Below are positions 8,254 to 18,324 of a stretch of 64,000 nt of DNA, piece after piece. The notes beneath the pieces were generated by a model, which saw nothing but the letters and a program-made list of their open reading frames with translations, was not told the origin of the DNA and ran no database searches. Numbering within the stretch: the stretch's first letter is position 1; the number at the start of each line of letters is the position of its first letter. Made by a program: the position numbers and the translations under genes. Source of the stretch: UBA7985 sp002690455 (GTDB lineage Bacteria > Pseudomonadota > Alphaproteobacteria > UBA7985); the NCBI GenBank assembly GCA_965662775.1, contig CBFIIW010000013.1:1-64000 (forward strand). Reading direction: 5' to 3'.

Positions 8254-11200
8254 ATGAACGAAATCAGCAAAATCTTTGGCCAGGAATCCGGTCTTGAAGC
8301 CTTTGACAGCCTGAAGATCAGCATCGCCAGCCCTGAGCGAATCCGCTCGTGGTCCTTTGGCGAAGTCAAAAAGCCTGAGACCATTAACTATCGAACCTTC
8401 AAGCCTGAGCGCGATGGCTTGTTCTGCGCCAAGATCTTCGGCCCCGTGAAAGATTACGAGTGCCTGTGCGGCAAGTACAAGCGCATGAAGTACAAGGGCA
8501 TTATCTGTGAGAAGTGCGGCGTTGAAGTCACGCTCTCCAAGGTTCGTCGCGAGCGCATGGGGCACATCGACCTTGCGGCCCCGGTTGCCCACATCTGGTT
8601 TCTGAAATCGCTTCCGTCCCGCATCGGTCTGATGCTTGATATGACGCTCAAAGATCTGGAGCGCGTGCTCTACTTCGAGAGCTTTGTGGTCGTCGACCCT
8701 GGCGTGACCAGCATGACCCTGCACCAGCTACTGAGCGAAGAGCAGTATTACCAGGCGCAGGATGACTTTGGTGAAGACAGCTTTACAGCCAAGATTGGTG
8801 CTGAAGCACTCAAGCACCTGCTGATGGACCTTGATCTGCCGTTTGAAAAGGAAACGCTGCGGCACGAACTCCGAGAGACGAACTCCGAAGCCAAGCGCAA
8901 GAAGTTGGTCAAGCGCCTGAAGCTTATCGAGAACCTGATCGAATCCGGTTCCAAGCCGGAGTGGATGGTTCTCGATGTACTGCCGGTAATTCCGCCGGAG
9001 CTGCGCCCGTTGGTGCCACTGGACGGTGGCCGGTTTGCGACCTCCGACCTGAATGATCTCTACCGCCGCGTGATAAACCGGAACAACCGCCTGAAGCGGC
9101 TGATCGAGCTGCGCGCACCGGACATCATCATTCGTAACGAAAAACGCATGCTGCAAGAATCCGTTGATGCCCTGTTCGACAACGGCCGCCGTGGTCGGGT
9201 GATCACCGGCGCAAACAAACGTCCGCTAAAGTCGCTGTCCGACATGCTTAAGGGTAAGCAGGGACGCTTCCGTCAAAACTTGCTTGGCAAGCGCGTTGAC
9301 TACTCTGGTCGTTCGGTAATCGTGGTGGGGCCAACGCTGAAACTGCATCAATGTGGTATCCCGAAGAAGATGGCATTGGAGTTGTTTAAGCCATTCATCT
9401 ACGCCAAGCTGGAACTCTATGGTCTTGCCGCGACCATTAAGGCTGCCAAGCGCATGGTGGAGAAGGAGCGGCCCGAGGTGTGGGATATCCTTGAAGAGGT
9501 TATTCGCGAGCACCCGGTCATGCTGAACCGGGCACCGACGCTGCACCGGCTTGGTATCCAGGCCTTTGAACCCGTTCTTGTTGAGGGCAAGGCCATCAAC
9601 CTGCACCCGCTGGTCTGTACGGCTTTCAATGCCGACTTCGACGGTGACCAGATGGCGGTGCACGTGCCTCTGTCGCTCGAAGCACAGCTCGAAGCCCGCT
9701 GTCTGATGATGTCGACCAACAACATCCTTTCCCCTTCGAATGGCGAACCGATTATTGTACCGAGCCAGGATATCGTTCTCGGGATCTACTACCTTTCCAT
9801 GGAAGGTGAGGAAGACGAGATTGGGACAGGTTCTGTCTTCGGTTCTGCGCAGGAAGTACGCCACGCGCTGGCGGCCAACGCAGTTTCCATGCACGCCAAA
9901 ATTCGCGCCCGGGTGGCTGATCTGGATGAAAGCGGCGAGCCCATCGTCCATGTCCGCGAAACCACGCCAGGCCGGGTTCTGCTGGCCGACGTTCTGCCCA
10001 GCCCGATGCCCGTTGCGTTTGACACGGTCAACAAGGTGCTGACCAAGAAGGAAACCTCCAAACTGATCAACGCCGTTTACCGGTCAACAGGGCAGAAAGA
10101 CACTGTCCTGTTCGCTGATGCGCTGATGGCGCTGGGCTTCCAGCACGCGGCCTCGGCCGGTATTTCCTTCGGTAAGGACGATCTCGTGATCCCTGACAAT
10201 AAGTGGGACATTGTTGGAGAGGCGCAGGAGCAGATCAAAGACTTCGAACAGCAGTATCAGGACGGCCTGATCACGTCCGGAGAGAAGTATAACAAAGTTG
10301 TCGACGTTTGGTCGCAGTGCACGGAGCGCGTGACCGAGGCGATGATGCAGGGCATTGCCCGGAAGAAGGGCCGAGACATGAACTCGGTTTACATGATGGC
10401 GCACTCCGGCGCGCGTGGTTCCATTACCCAGATGCGTCAGTCGGCAGCGATGCGCGGGTTGTTATCCAAATCTGATGGAACGATCATTGAGACGCCGATT
10501 ATCTCGAACTTCAAAGAAGGTCTGACGGCACTCGAATACTTCAACTCAGCCAACGGTGCTCGCAAGGGTCTGACGGACACGGCATTGAAGACGGCAAACT
10601 CGGGTTATCTGACGCGCCGTTTGGTAGACGTGGCTCAGGACGCCGTGATTATTGAGGATGACTGTGGCACGACCCAGGGTCTCGCCAAGCGCGCTTTCGT
10701 TGAAGGCGGTGATGTAAAAGTGTCTTTGGGCGAGCAGATCCTAGGCCGGACAGCGATTGGCGACATCAGCCATCCGCAAACCGGTGAGGTCATTGTCAGT
10801 GACGGCGAGATGGTGGTCGAAGCCCACCTGTCGGCTATCGACGAGGCCAAGATTGACGAAGTAACAATCCGTTCGGTGCTGACCTGTGAAACCCGCAATG
10901 GTATCTGTGCCAAGTGTTACGGTCGTGACCTCGCGCGCGGTGAAGCAGTGAACATGGGTGAGGCCGTGGGCGTAATCGCGGCGCAGTCTATCGGTGAGCC
11001 TGGTACGCAGCTCACGATGCGGACCTTCCACATCGGCGGTGCGGCACAGGGTGGCTCCGAGCAGTCCACGATCGAGGCTCCGGTTGATGCCAAAATTGAG
11101 ATCCGCAACCCCAACGTGGTGACAGACCGTGATGGGCGTTTGGTGGTCATGGGCCGAAACACAGAGCTGTCTCTGGTCGATGAAGACGGGCGTGAGCGCG

Positions 11201-12579
11201 CAAACTTCCGCCTGACCTATGGCGCGCGGGTTCTGGTTACTGAAGGCAAGGCAGTGAAAGCCGGCGACAAGCTCGCTGAGTGGGACCCCTACACTGTACC
11301 GATCATTACCGAGAAGCCAGGCAAGGCCAACTATATGGACCTGGTCGAAGGCATTTCGATGACAGAAGTCACAGACGAAACCACCGGCATTTCAAGCCGG
11401 GTTGTGACGGACTGGAAACAGCAGCCACGGGGTGAAAACCTGCGCCCACGTATCACGCTGCGTAACGATGCTGGCGAAGTGATCGAGCTGACCAACGGCA
11501 TGGAAGCGCGCTACTTCCTGTCGGTCGACGCGATCCTGTCCGTTGAGCCTGGTCAGGACGTAAAGGCCGGCGATGTGCTCGCGCGTATCCCGAAGGAAGG
11601 TTCCAAGACACGCGACATTACCGGCGGTCTGCCACGGGTGGCCGAGCTGTTTGAAGCCCGTCGCCCGAAGGATCACGCGGTCATCGCTGAGATGGATGGT
11701 CGCGTCGAATTCGGACGCGACTACAAGGCCAAGCGCCGGGTTGTCATCCGTCCGGAAGAGGAAGGCGCGGATCCGGCCGAGTACATGATCCCCAAGGGCA
11801 AGCACCTCGCCGTTCAGGAGGGCGACTTCGTGCGCAAGGGTGATTTGCTGCTCGAGGGTAATCCTGTGCCACACGACATTCTTGAGGTGCTGGGGATTGA
11901 AGCGCTGGCGAACTACCTGATCAACGAGATCCAAGATGTCTACCGGCTCCAGGGCGTGAAGATCAACGACAAGCACATCGAGGTCATGGTGCGCCAGATG
12001 CTGCAGAAGGTGGAGATTGTCGATCCTGGCGAGACCACGCTGCTTGCCGGTGAGCAGATCGATCGCGAGGAGTTCGAGGAAGAGAATGAAAAGGCCATGC
12101 GTGAGGGGCTCAAGCTGGCATCGGCTAAGCCGGTGTTGTTGGGCATCACCAAGGCTTCGCTGCAGACGCGTTCGTTCATCTCTGCGGCTTCGTTCCAGGA
12201 GACGACCCGCGTCCTGACTGAGGCGGCTGTCTCGGGCAAGATGGATGGTCTCTCAGGGCTGAAGGAGAACGTGATCGTCGGTCGCCTGATCCCGGCCGGG
12301 ACTGGGGCCTATGTCAATCGGATGCGTCAGGTGGCCAAGGACAAGGACCGCGAGATGGAGGCACTTGATGCTGCCAAGCGGGCCAAGGGCCGCACGCCTG
12401 ATCTGTCATTCGGTGATGGCGAGCAGCCTGCTCTGCCTGATGATTTGAGCTTTGGCGAAGCCATTTCGTCGGGCGAGGAGGCAGCTGCGGCTGAGCCACA
12501 GCGTCGGCCGATGTCGATCACGGAGGAGTTGCTGCCTGGAACGGGTGAACAACCGGACTTTGGCAACAAGGGCGAGTAG
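8254..12579 (+). CDS. rpoC: DNA-directed RNA polymerase subunit beta-prime
   Basis: Largest core RNA polymerase subunit, 1441 residues. The N-terminal zinc-binding site is visible (C70, C72, C85, C88 in CLCGKYKRMKYKGIICEKCG). The catalytic Mg2+ motif NADFDGDQM lies at 459-467. The second zinc site includes CGTTQG and CETRNGICAKC (from about 878). The bridge-helix/trigger-loop segment with GVIAAQSIGEPGTQLTM is intact. The C-terminus carries an acidic, Glu/Ala-rich tail. A GGGAG Shine-Dalgarno sequence precedes the ATG. A strong terminator follows. The rpsL-rpsG-fusA genes that often come next are not here. Confidence 0.99.
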   Translation: MNEISKIFGQESGLEAFDSLKISIASPERIRSWSFGEVKKPETINYRTFKPERDGLFCAKIFGPVKDYECLCGKYKRMKYKGIICEKCGVEVTLSKVRRERMGHIDLAAPVAHIWFLKSLPSRIGLMLDMTLKDLERVLYFESFVVVDPGVTSMTLHQLLSEEQYYQAQDDFGEDSFTAKIGAEALKHLLMDLDLPFEKETLRHELRETNSEAKRKKLVKRLKLIENLIESGSKPEWMVLDVLPVIPPELRPLVPLDGGRFATSDLNDLYRRVINRNNRLKRLIELRAPDIIIRNEKRMLQESVDALFDNGRRGRVITGANKRPLKSLSDMLKGKQGRFRQNLLGKRVDYSGRSVIVVGPTLKLHQCGIPKKMALELFKPFIYAKLELYGLAATIKAAKRMVEKERPEVWDILEEVIREHPVMLNRAPTLHRLGIQAFEPVLVEGKAINLHPLVCTAFNADFDGDQMAVHVPLSLEAQLEARCLMMSTNNILSPSNGEPIIVPSQDIVLGIYYLSMEGEEDEIGTGSVFGSAQEVRHALAANAVSMHAKIRARVADLDESGEPIVHVRETTPGRVLLADVLPSPMPVAFDTVNKVLTKKETSKLINAVYRSTGQKDTVLFADALMALGFQHAASAGISFGKDDLVIPDNKWDIVGEAQEQIKDFEQQYQDGLITSGEKYNKVVDVWSQCTERVTEAMMQGIARKKGRDMNSVYMMAHSGARGSITQMRQSAAMRGLLSKSDGTIIETPIISNFKEGLTALEYFNSANGARKGLTDTALKTANSGYLTRRLVDVAQDAVIIEDDCGTTQGLAKRAFVEGGDVKVSLGEQILGRTAIGDISHPQTGEVIVSDGEMVVEAHLSAIDEAKIDEVTIRSVLTCETRNGICAKCYGRDLARGEAVNMGEAVGVIAAQSIGEPGTQLTMRTFHIGGAAQGGSEQSTIEAPVDAKIEIRNPNVVTDRDGRLVVMGRNTELSLVDEDGRERANFRLTYGARVLVTEGKAVKAGDKLAEWDPYTVPIITEKPGKANYMDLVEGISMTEVTDETTGISSRVVTDWKQQPRGENLRPRITLRNDAGEVIELTNGMEARYFLSVDAILSVEPGQDVKAGDVLARIPKEGSKTRDITGGLPRVAELFEARRPKDHAVIAEMDGRVEFGRDYKAKRRVVIRPEEEGADPAEYMIPKGKHLAVQEGDFVRKGDLLLEGNPVPHDILEVLGIEALANYLINEIQDVYRLQGVKINDKHIEVMVRQMLQKVEIVDPGETTLLAGEQIDREEFEEENEKAMREGLKLASAKPVLLGITKASLQTRSFISAASFQETTRVLTEAAVSGKMDGLSGLKENVIVGRLIPAGTGAYVNRMRQVAKDKDREMEALDAAKRAKGRTPDLSFGDGEQPALPDDLSFGEAISSGEEAAAAEPQRRPMSITEELLPGTGEQPDFGNKGE

Positions 12580-12628
12580 TAGCAAGGCTCTGGGCTCTGG
12601 CCCAAGACAGTTGCAGGCTGATAGACAA

Positions 12629-12666
12629 AAAGGGCGCGGCACCGGAAAGGGGCTGCGCCCTTTTTA
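12629..12666 (+). terminator. Rho-independent terminator of the rpoBC operon
   Basis: GGGCGCGGC-type stem beginning near 12632 pairs with GGCTGCGCCC ending at 12660, with a short loop, followed by TTTTT and further T-rich sequence. Confidence 0.85.
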
Positions 12667-12694
12667 ATTTTTATATCTGAGGGAGGTACAGAGC

Positions 12695-13129
12695 ATGCAA
12701 AACAGTCTTAAGGCTATGCCGCGCTTTCATTTGGCTTTTCCAGTCCTCGATAAAGAAGAAACACGATTCTTCTACCGTGATGTTCTGGGATGCCGGGTGG
12801 GCCGGGAAGCGGAAGCATGGATTGATTTTGACCTGTGGGGGCACCAAATCTCGGCGCACGTCAAGCCAGACGAGTGTGCGGCGGCTCGGACCAATGGGGT
12901 TGATGGAGACTCAGTGCCTGTCCGGCATTTTGGTGCAATTCTAGAATGGGTTGATTGGGAGGCTCTGCGCGACCGGTTGCAGGCGGCAGGGGTGATATGG
13001 CTCATCGAGCCGAAGGTCCGATTTCGGGGTGAGCCCGGAGAACAAGGGACAATGTTCTGCCTTGATCCATCGGGGAATGCGCTGGAGTTCAAGACGTTCA
13101 AGTCCATGGACAGCGTATTCGCCACCTGA
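12695..13129 (+). CDS. VOC (glyoxalase/dioxygenase fold) family protein
   Basis: A 144-residue protein with the vicinal-oxygen-chelate fold pattern: FHLAFPVLDKEETRFFYRDVLGC at the N-terminus, a central HFGAILEW strand, and a C-terminal FCLDPSGNALEFKTF. The metal-ligand positions expected in this superfamily can be filled by His12, the His of RHFGA and the Glu of ALEFK, so it is probably metal-dependent. The substrate cannot be inferred; members include glyoxalases, extradiol dioxygenases and resistance proteins. A GGGAGG Shine-Dalgarno sequence precedes the ATG. It lies just after the rpoC terminator, so it should have its own promoter. Repeats A and B follow it. Confidence 0.85.
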   Translation: MQNSLKAMPRFHLAFPVLDKEETRFFYRDVLGCRVGREAEAWIDFDLWGHQISAHVKPDECAAARTNGVDGDSVPVRHFGAILEWVDWEALRDRLQAAGVIWLIEPKVRFRGEPGEQGTMFCLDPSGNALEFKTFKSMDSVFAT

Positions 13130-13141
13130 CGGCGGGCTTTT

Positions 13142-13192
13142 GGCGTGCTCGATTTGACGCCGCTTCGCGGCTTACAAATCTCCCACGCGCAA
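13142..13192 (-). repeat. Palindromic intergenic repeat A, copy 2 (inverted)
   Basis: The reverse complement is nearly identical to 3413-3463, including the GCCGC-GAA-GCGGC core palindrome. It lies right after the VOC gene. A related hairpin, GGCCGCGAAGCGGCC, sits nearby (about 13259-13275). Confidence 0.8.
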
Positions 13193-13360
13193 CTCAATGG
13201 ACACCCCGGGCTTCGCACGGTGTGCCGTTTTTTGTTTTCAGTTGCGCGTGCTTGGGCCGAAGGCCGCGAAGCGGCCAAGGCACGAGCGCGCCACGTCAAT
13301 GTTCAGGACAAAATGTCCATGCCGCCACTAGCAGGACTATCACAAGCTCAAACGAACGAA

Positions 13361-13414
13361 TTGCGCGACGCGCTGGTGAGACCGCGAAGCGGTCGAGACA
13401 GGGGCGGCGCAACC
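13361..13414 (-). repeat. Palindromic intergenic repeat B, copy 2 (inverted)
   Basis: The reverse complement matches 3524-3577 with the same core palindrome GACCGCTTCGCGGTC. It ends 3 nt before the stop codon of the M14 hydrolase gene, so it may act as a transcript-end structure for that gene. Confidence 0.75.
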
Positions 13415-13417
13415 TCC

Positions 13418-14593
13418 TCAATCCTGCAGCAGGTATCCGCCGGCGCGCTCTTCCAGAATTTTGCGGCCCACAATCTTCATCACGCAATCACCCGGAAAGA
13501 CGAGCTTTTGCATCAATCGTGACAGAACGAAGCCATCCGTGCCGGCCAGCAGCGGCGTCCTCGCTTCGACCGGATCCAGCACAGTCGGGTCCACCACATC
13601 GGCGACATGTTGTCCGCGCTGAACCTGATCCCCGATCCGGACGTGATAAGCGATGATTCCGGGACGGTTGGTTCTCAGCATTTGCGTCGCCTCAAGCGGC
13701 AGGCCTTCCGCCTCTAGCTTTGGCAACGGTGCTGCTTCCGCCTCAATAAACCCGCGCGAACAGAGGATACTGAACAGATGCCCTGCATCGTCCGCTGCGA
13801 TAGCATCGTCCACGTCGGCCCAACCGGCATATTCAAAGGTCGCCGAGGGGCAGGAAAGCGGGATCGGATGATCAGGAAAGCGCGCTTGCAGCCGCGTCCA
13901 TACCGTGGACAGGCACTCATCGAAGCTGCCTCCGCCACTATCGGCTGCGGTTAGCGCCACCATCGAGCGGCTTGCCGCTGCGATGTCCTGCCAGTCCGGC
14001 CATTGTTCCGGGATGATGAACAAATGCCGCCCGCTGTCATCATCGCAGTGCAGGTCCCAGACCATATCTGCGTCATAGCAAAGCCCGAGGATAGCCTTTC
14101 GGAAGCGGTCGAGCACACTCACCGGCTTGCGCGCCGCGAGCGCTTCACCGATGGCCTTGCGAATCAGGGCCACGTTGGCATCCGGATCAGGACCGAGCCC
14201 GGCACCGATGGTCTCGATCACCGCCTCAGTCAGCAGTTCCCAGCCCCGATTATGGTTCTTCCCGTTGGCCAAGTGAAAGCGACCCACGTGCTTATCGCGG
14301 AAGAGCACCTGTGCTCCGCCGAGTGGATTAGCCTGGGGCAGAACGATTACCTCACCCGGGATCTGACCACCTTCTGCAGCTGTCTGTAGCAGCGGCAGTA
14401 AATGATGAAGTATCAGCATCCCTGGCGTTTCGTCCGCGTGGAGCGCTGCTTGCATGTAGATTTTTGGGGCTCCTACCCGGCCTTCACCGAAGCGAAACAC
14501 GCGTAGATTATAAAAAGTACCTTGAAAATCACCTTCTAGTTTAACATCTTCAATGCGGACGTGACTCATGCTTCGGTTTTCCCCAGATGACAT
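13418..14593 (-). CDS. Succinylglutamate desuccinylase/aspartoacylase-like M14 metallohydrolase
   Basis: A zinc carboxypeptidase-like amidohydrolase of about 391 residues. The zinc ligands are visible as HADE (in QAALHADETPGM) and the later His of VWDLHCDDD. The substrate-binding ANPLGG and NHNRGW segments match the AstE/AspA branch of family M14. The C-terminal domain (about 290-390) has a swivelling, lipoyl-like beta pattern (GIIAYHVRIGDQVQRGQHVAD), seen in the larger AstE-like group. The substrate is probably an N-acyl amino acid or a similar amide. Possible starts are 14626, 14593 and 14569; I chose 14593 because AGGGG lies 7 nt upstream. It diverges from uvrD with a very short shared promoter region. 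Confidence 0.82.
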   Translation of the reverse strand: MSSGENRSMSHVRIEDVKLEGDFQGTFYNLRVFRFGEGRVGAPKIYMQAALHADETPGMLILHHLLPLLQTAAEGGQIPGEVIVLPQANPLGGAQVLFRDKHVGRFHLANGKNHNRGWELLTEAVIETIGAGLGPDPDANVALIRKAIGEALAARKPVSVLDRFRKAILGLCYDADMVWDLHCDDDSGRHLFIIPEQWPDWQDIAAASRSMVALTAADSGGGSFDECLSTVWTRLQARFPDHPIPLSCPSATFEYAGWADVDDAIAADDAGHLFSILCSRGFIEAEAAPLPKLEAEGLPLEATQMLRTNRPGIIAYHVRIGDQVQRGQHVADVVDPTVLDPVEARTPLLAGTDGFVLSRLMQKLVFPGDCVMKIVGRKILEERAGGYLLQD

Positions 14594-14661
14594 GGAACCG
14601 CCCCTGTTCGCGACGCGTAATCTCATTGGCGCCGGTGGCGGTGGTGTTCTACATTCGTCCC

Positions 14662-17241
14662 ATGACCGAGGATTTGTCCAGCCCCCTGATTAACAACGGA
14701 ACTGATCTGCCAGCTGGCCCAAAGCCCAGGGCGGCAAAGGTGCCAGAGGTTAACACACTTGCCGGCAAGCACCCTGAACCGCACGCCGACCCGCAAGCTG
14801 GCATGCGGGCTGCATCGACTGCGTCGACTGCAGCGGATGCCAGGTCGCCAACCGGGCCAGCTTACCTTCACGGGCTGAACCCCCCACAACGCGAAGCCGT
14901 CGAAACCCTCGCCGGACCTGTGCTGGTGCTTGCAGGCGCTGGGACGGGAAAGACCCGCGCCCTGACCACCCGGATCGGCCACTTGCTGATCACAGGAACT
15001 GCGCGACCACAGGAACTGCTGGCGGTGACCTTCACCAACAAGGCAGCGGGTGAAATGCGAGACCGGGTCGAGGCCCTGATCGGTCAGCCAACCACGGGCT
15101 GGTGGCTGGGTACGTTCCACAGTCTCGCTGCCCGGATCCTACGCATTCATGCTGGCGCGCTCGGGGCAGAAAGTTTCAATCAAAACTTCACTATCCTTGA
15201 TGATGACGATCAGCTGCGGCTGCTCAAAGCGCTGATGACCGACGTCAACATAGACCCGAAGGCGCACAGCCCGCGCGCGGTACTCACAGCCATCAGCCGC
15301 TGGAAAGATCGCGGCTGGACACCAGACAAGGTGCCGCTGGACGATATCCCGCAGGGTCTGTGCGAAGGCCGTCTGGGCAAGATCTATCAGGCCTATCAGG
15401 ATCGCCTACTGGCACTAAACGCAGCCGATTTCGGCGACCTGCTGCTACACAACCTTAGCCTCTTCCAGACCAACAGGGCGATACTCGAAACCTATCAGCA
15501 TCGGTTTCGCTTTATCCTCGTAGACGAATATCAGGACACCAACGTCGCTCAGTATCTTTGGCTGCGCCTCCTTGCAGCCAAACACCAGAACATCGCCTGT
15601 GTGGGTGACGACGATCAGTCAATCTACGGATGGCGTGGGGCTGAGGTCGGCAACATCCTGCGCTTTGAGACCGATTACCCGGCAGCCAAAACCATCCGCC
15701 TGGAGCAGAACTACCGCTCAACCGGCAACATCCTTGCGGCTGCGTCAGCCCTGATCGCGCACAACAGCGAGCGGCTGGGTAAGACGCTGTTCACTGACGA
15801 CCAGCCTGGCCCTCCATTGCGCGTACGCGGCTTGCCTGACGGCAACGAGGAAGCACGCTACATCACCGACGAGATCGAGCGCCTGCACCGTGAGGGGCGC
15901 GACTACCGAGAGTTCGCCATCCTCGTGCGCTCGTCTTCGATGATGCGCGCGATCGAGGAGCGGATGATCGACGTTGGCCTACCCTACCGTGTTTTTGGGG
16001 GGCCACGCTTTTATGAACGCCGCGAAATTCGCGACGCAATCGCCTACCTGCGGCTGGTGCGCCAGCCCGACGATGACCTGGCCTTTGAGCGCATCATCAA
16101 CGTACCCAAGCGCGGCATAGGTCAGACGACGGCGCAGCGCGTGCTGTCCTTTGCTCGCATGAATCAGATCAGCGCCATGCGCGCCGTTGACCAGCTGGTC
16201 GGCAGCGATGAGCTACCCGCCGCAGCACGCAAGAAACTGGTCGGCTTCCGGGCCATGGTCGACCAGTGGCGAGAGTTAATGAATGCCACCGAACATACGG
16301 AATTGGCCGAGCAGATTCTCGACGACAGCGGCTACCGTGACATGTGGCGTAACGAAAAGACTGCCGATGCACGCGGGCGGCTCGAAAACCTCGATGAGCT
16401 GGTCGGCTCCATGGGCAACTTTGACTCCCTGGCTGGCTTTCTCGAACACATTTCATTGGTCCTGGACACCAATGCCGGCAGTGGCGGAGACGAGCTGTCC
16501 CTCATGACCCTACACGCGGCAAAGGGTATGGAGTTTCCGGTGGTCTTCCTGCCCGGCTGGGAAGACGGCGCTTTTCCCAACATGCGCGCAATGACTGAAA
16601 GCGGCGATAAGGGGCTGGAAGAGGAACGCCGGTTGGCTTACGTCGGGATTACCCGCGCGCGCCAGGAGCTCTTCATCCTCTATGTCGGGAGCCGCTTTCT
16701 TCACGGCCAATGGAACTACGCGCGCCCTTCACGGTTTGTCGAAGAATTGCCGGCCGACGTGCTCGATATCGACGACATTTCTGGAGCTTCGATGTTCGCC
16801 GCCGTAACCGGGAGAGATAGTCGCAACGATGGCACAGAGGGCTATGGCGCCAGTGGATTTGATGCGGGTGGCGGCCTCGCTCAACATTACGGCGGTGGGG
16901 CAGCGGGCGCGCGTGATCTGGGTGCGCTGCCGCCGCTGGAATGGGCAGAGCGGCGTAGCTTCCGCGGCATTGACAGCCCCGGCATGAATCGGCTCAAGCA
17001 AAACCTCAAACAGGTCAAGCAGGGCTCACCGCCCGTCATCGACGGAAGCTTTGACCCTATCGGCCTTGCCAGCCAAGGCGCGAATCACAATTTTGAGTTG
17101 AGCCAACGCGTCTTCCATCGCAAATTCGGCTATGGGCGGATCATCACGGTTGAAGGCGAAAAGCTAGTGATCAATTTCGACGCGGCGGGCGAGAAACGGG
17201 TGATGGCGTCTTTCGTGGTTGATGCGGCCGAGGCCAGCTAG
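14662..17241 (+). CDS. uvrD: UvrD/PcrA-type ATP-dependent DNA helicase
   Basis: Superfamily 1A 3'-5' DNA helicase for nucleotide excision and mismatch repair, about 859 residues. After a disordered N-terminal extension of some 70 residues comes the Q-motif LNPPQREAVE, then Walker A AGAGTGKT (about 91), Walker B ILVDEYQDTN, GDDDQSIYGWRGA (motif III), EQNYRST (motif IV), TLHAAKGMEFPVVFLPG (motif V) and EERRLAYVGITRA (motif VI). The C-terminus ends in a Tudor-like segment (RVFHRKFGYGRIITVEGEKL) known from UvrD/PcrA. The ATG at 14662 (MTEDLSSP) is preferred to the upstream frame start at 14587, which would overlap the divergent gene. prmA starts immediately after its stop codon. Confidence 0.95.
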   Translation: MTEDLSSPLINNGTDLPAGPKPRAAKVPEVNTLAGKHPEPHADPQAGMRAASTASTAADARSPTGPAYLHGLNPPQREAVETLAGPVLVLAGAGTGKTRALTTRIGHLLITGTARPQELLAVTFTNKAAGEMRDRVEALIGQPTTGWWLGTFHSLAARILRIHAGALGAESFNQNFTILDDDDQLRLLKALMTDVNIDPKAHSPRAVLTAISRWKDRGWTPDKVPLDDIPQGLCEGRLGKIYQAYQDRLLALNAADFGDLLLHNLSLFQTNRAILETYQHRFRFILVDEYQDTNVAQYLWLRLLAAKHQNIACVGDDDQSIYGWRGAEVGNILRFETDYPAAKTIRLEQNYRSTGNILAAASALIAHNSERLGKTLFTDDQPGPPLRVRGLPDGNEEARYITDEIERLHREGRDYREFAILVRSSSMMRAIEERMIDVGLPYRVFGGPRFYERREIRDAIAYLRLVRQPDDDLAFERIINVPKRGIGQTTAQRVLSFARMNQISAMRAVDQLVGSDELPAAARKKLVGFRAMVDQWRELMNATEHTELAEQILDDSGYRDMWRNEKTADARGRLENLDELVGSMGNFDSLAGFLEHISLVLDTNAGSGGDELSLMTLHAAKGMEFPVVFLPGWEDGAFPNMRAMTESGDKGLEEERRLAYVGITRARQELFILYVGSRFLHGQWNYARPSRFVEELPADVLDIDDISGASMFAAVTGRDSRNDGTEGYGASGFDAGGGLAQHYGGGAAGARDLGALPPLEWAERRSFRGIDSPGMNRLKQNLKQVKQGSPPVIDGSFDPIGLASQGANHNFELSQRVFHRKFGYGRIITVEGEKLVINFDAAGEKRVMASFVVDAAEAS

Positions 17242-18237
17242 GTGGGCGAGACCTTTCTTGTCCGGGTTCTTGTTCCCCGAGCACAGGCCGAAGTTTTCGA
17301 AGGGCTGCTGGCCAGTCTCCCGAACGCTGTCGTAGGTCGGCAGGCGCCGCTGATCGACACAGGCGTCGACTTACGCGACAGCGAACATCTGAGTGTTTTG
17401 GCCTATCTCAATGAATCGCCCGCGGCGGAGACTGTCGCCGCGCTGGTCGCCATGGGCGAACGAATGTGTGGGCTGAACGGTGTCGACTTTGCAATCGAGA
17501 CCCTGCCGGATATTGATTGGGTGGCTGAGAGCCAATCTGCGCTGACTGCCATCCATGCTGGGCGCTTCTTTCTGCGTGGCAGCCACGACGATCGCCCGGT
17601 GCCGGCCGGGGCTGTCGGCCTGCTCATCGACGCACAGAATGCCTTTGGCACAGGCCATCACGAGACCACCCACGGCTGCCTGGAATTGCTCAGTGATATG
17701 TTACGAACACGCCAAGCACGGCGTGGAAAGAGGCATGCGCGCGCGCGGCAGCGGGTTCTGGATCTGGGTGCAGGATCGGGCGTACTCGCACTGGCCTGGG
17801 CGCGGGCAAGCCGCCAGCGGGTACTGGGCTCTGATATCGATCCCGCCACCGTCAGCGTAGCAACGACAAACGCCAGACGAAACGGGGTAGGACATCTGGC
17901 CCGGTTTGTACCGGGTGCAGGCATTGGCCACAGCGCGATCCGAACCGGCGAGCGGCGGGATCTGGTGCTGGCTAATATCCTGTCGGGCCACCTAATTAAC
18001 CTTGCCCCGTCAATCGCTAGCGTAACGGCTGGCGGCGGACAGGTGGTGCTTGCCGGCCTGCTGCGCCGGCAAGAACAACAGGTCGAGCGCAGCTTCCTGG
18101 CGCTGGGTTTTCGCGCCGAGCGAAGGATCAGGCGTGGTCCCTGGACCGTGCTGCAACTGCGCAATGGTCGTGTCCGCCTTCCCCGACAGATCAATCGTCG
18201 ATGTCAGGCCTGGCTGCGCCACATCGACTTTCACTGA
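17242..18237 (+). CDS. prmA: Ribosomal protein L11 methyltransferase
   Basis: S-adenosylmethionine-dependent methyltransferase that methylates ribosomal protein L11. The 331-residue product contains the PrmA signature AFGTGHHETTHGCLELL, the SAM-binding motif VLDLGAGSGVLALAWA, the acidic GSDIDPATV strand, and the catalytic-region motif DLVLANILSGHLINLAP. The N-terminal L11-recognition domain is present but divergent. Translation starts at a GTG directly abutting the uvrD stop codon, which indicates translational coupling. Between about 17700 and 17760 there is an Arg-rich insertion (TRQARRGKRHARARQR) ahead of the SAM motif, an oddity for the family. Confidence 0.9.
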   Translation: MGETFLVRVLVPRAQAEVFEGLLASLPNAVVGRQAPLIDTGVDLRDSEHLSVLAYLNESPAAETVAALVAMGERMCGLNGVDFAIETLPDIDWVAESQSALTAIHAGRFFLRGSHDDRPVPAGAVGLLIDAQNAFGTGHHETTHGCLELLSDMLRTRQARRGKRHARARQRVLDLGAGSGVLALAWARASRQRVLGSDIDPATVSVATTNARRNGVGHLARFVPGAGIGHSAIRTGERRDLVLANILSGHLINLAPSIASVTAGGGQVVLAGLLRRQEQQVERSFLALGFRAERRIRRGPWTVLQLRNGRVRLPRQINRRCQAWLRHIDFH

Positions 18238-18324
18238 GCCCCAATTAAGCCCAAATGGCCACCAATTGCCTTCAGAAGCACCGCCGGACTTGACGAAACG
18301 GGACATAAACGACTCTATGCTTGC

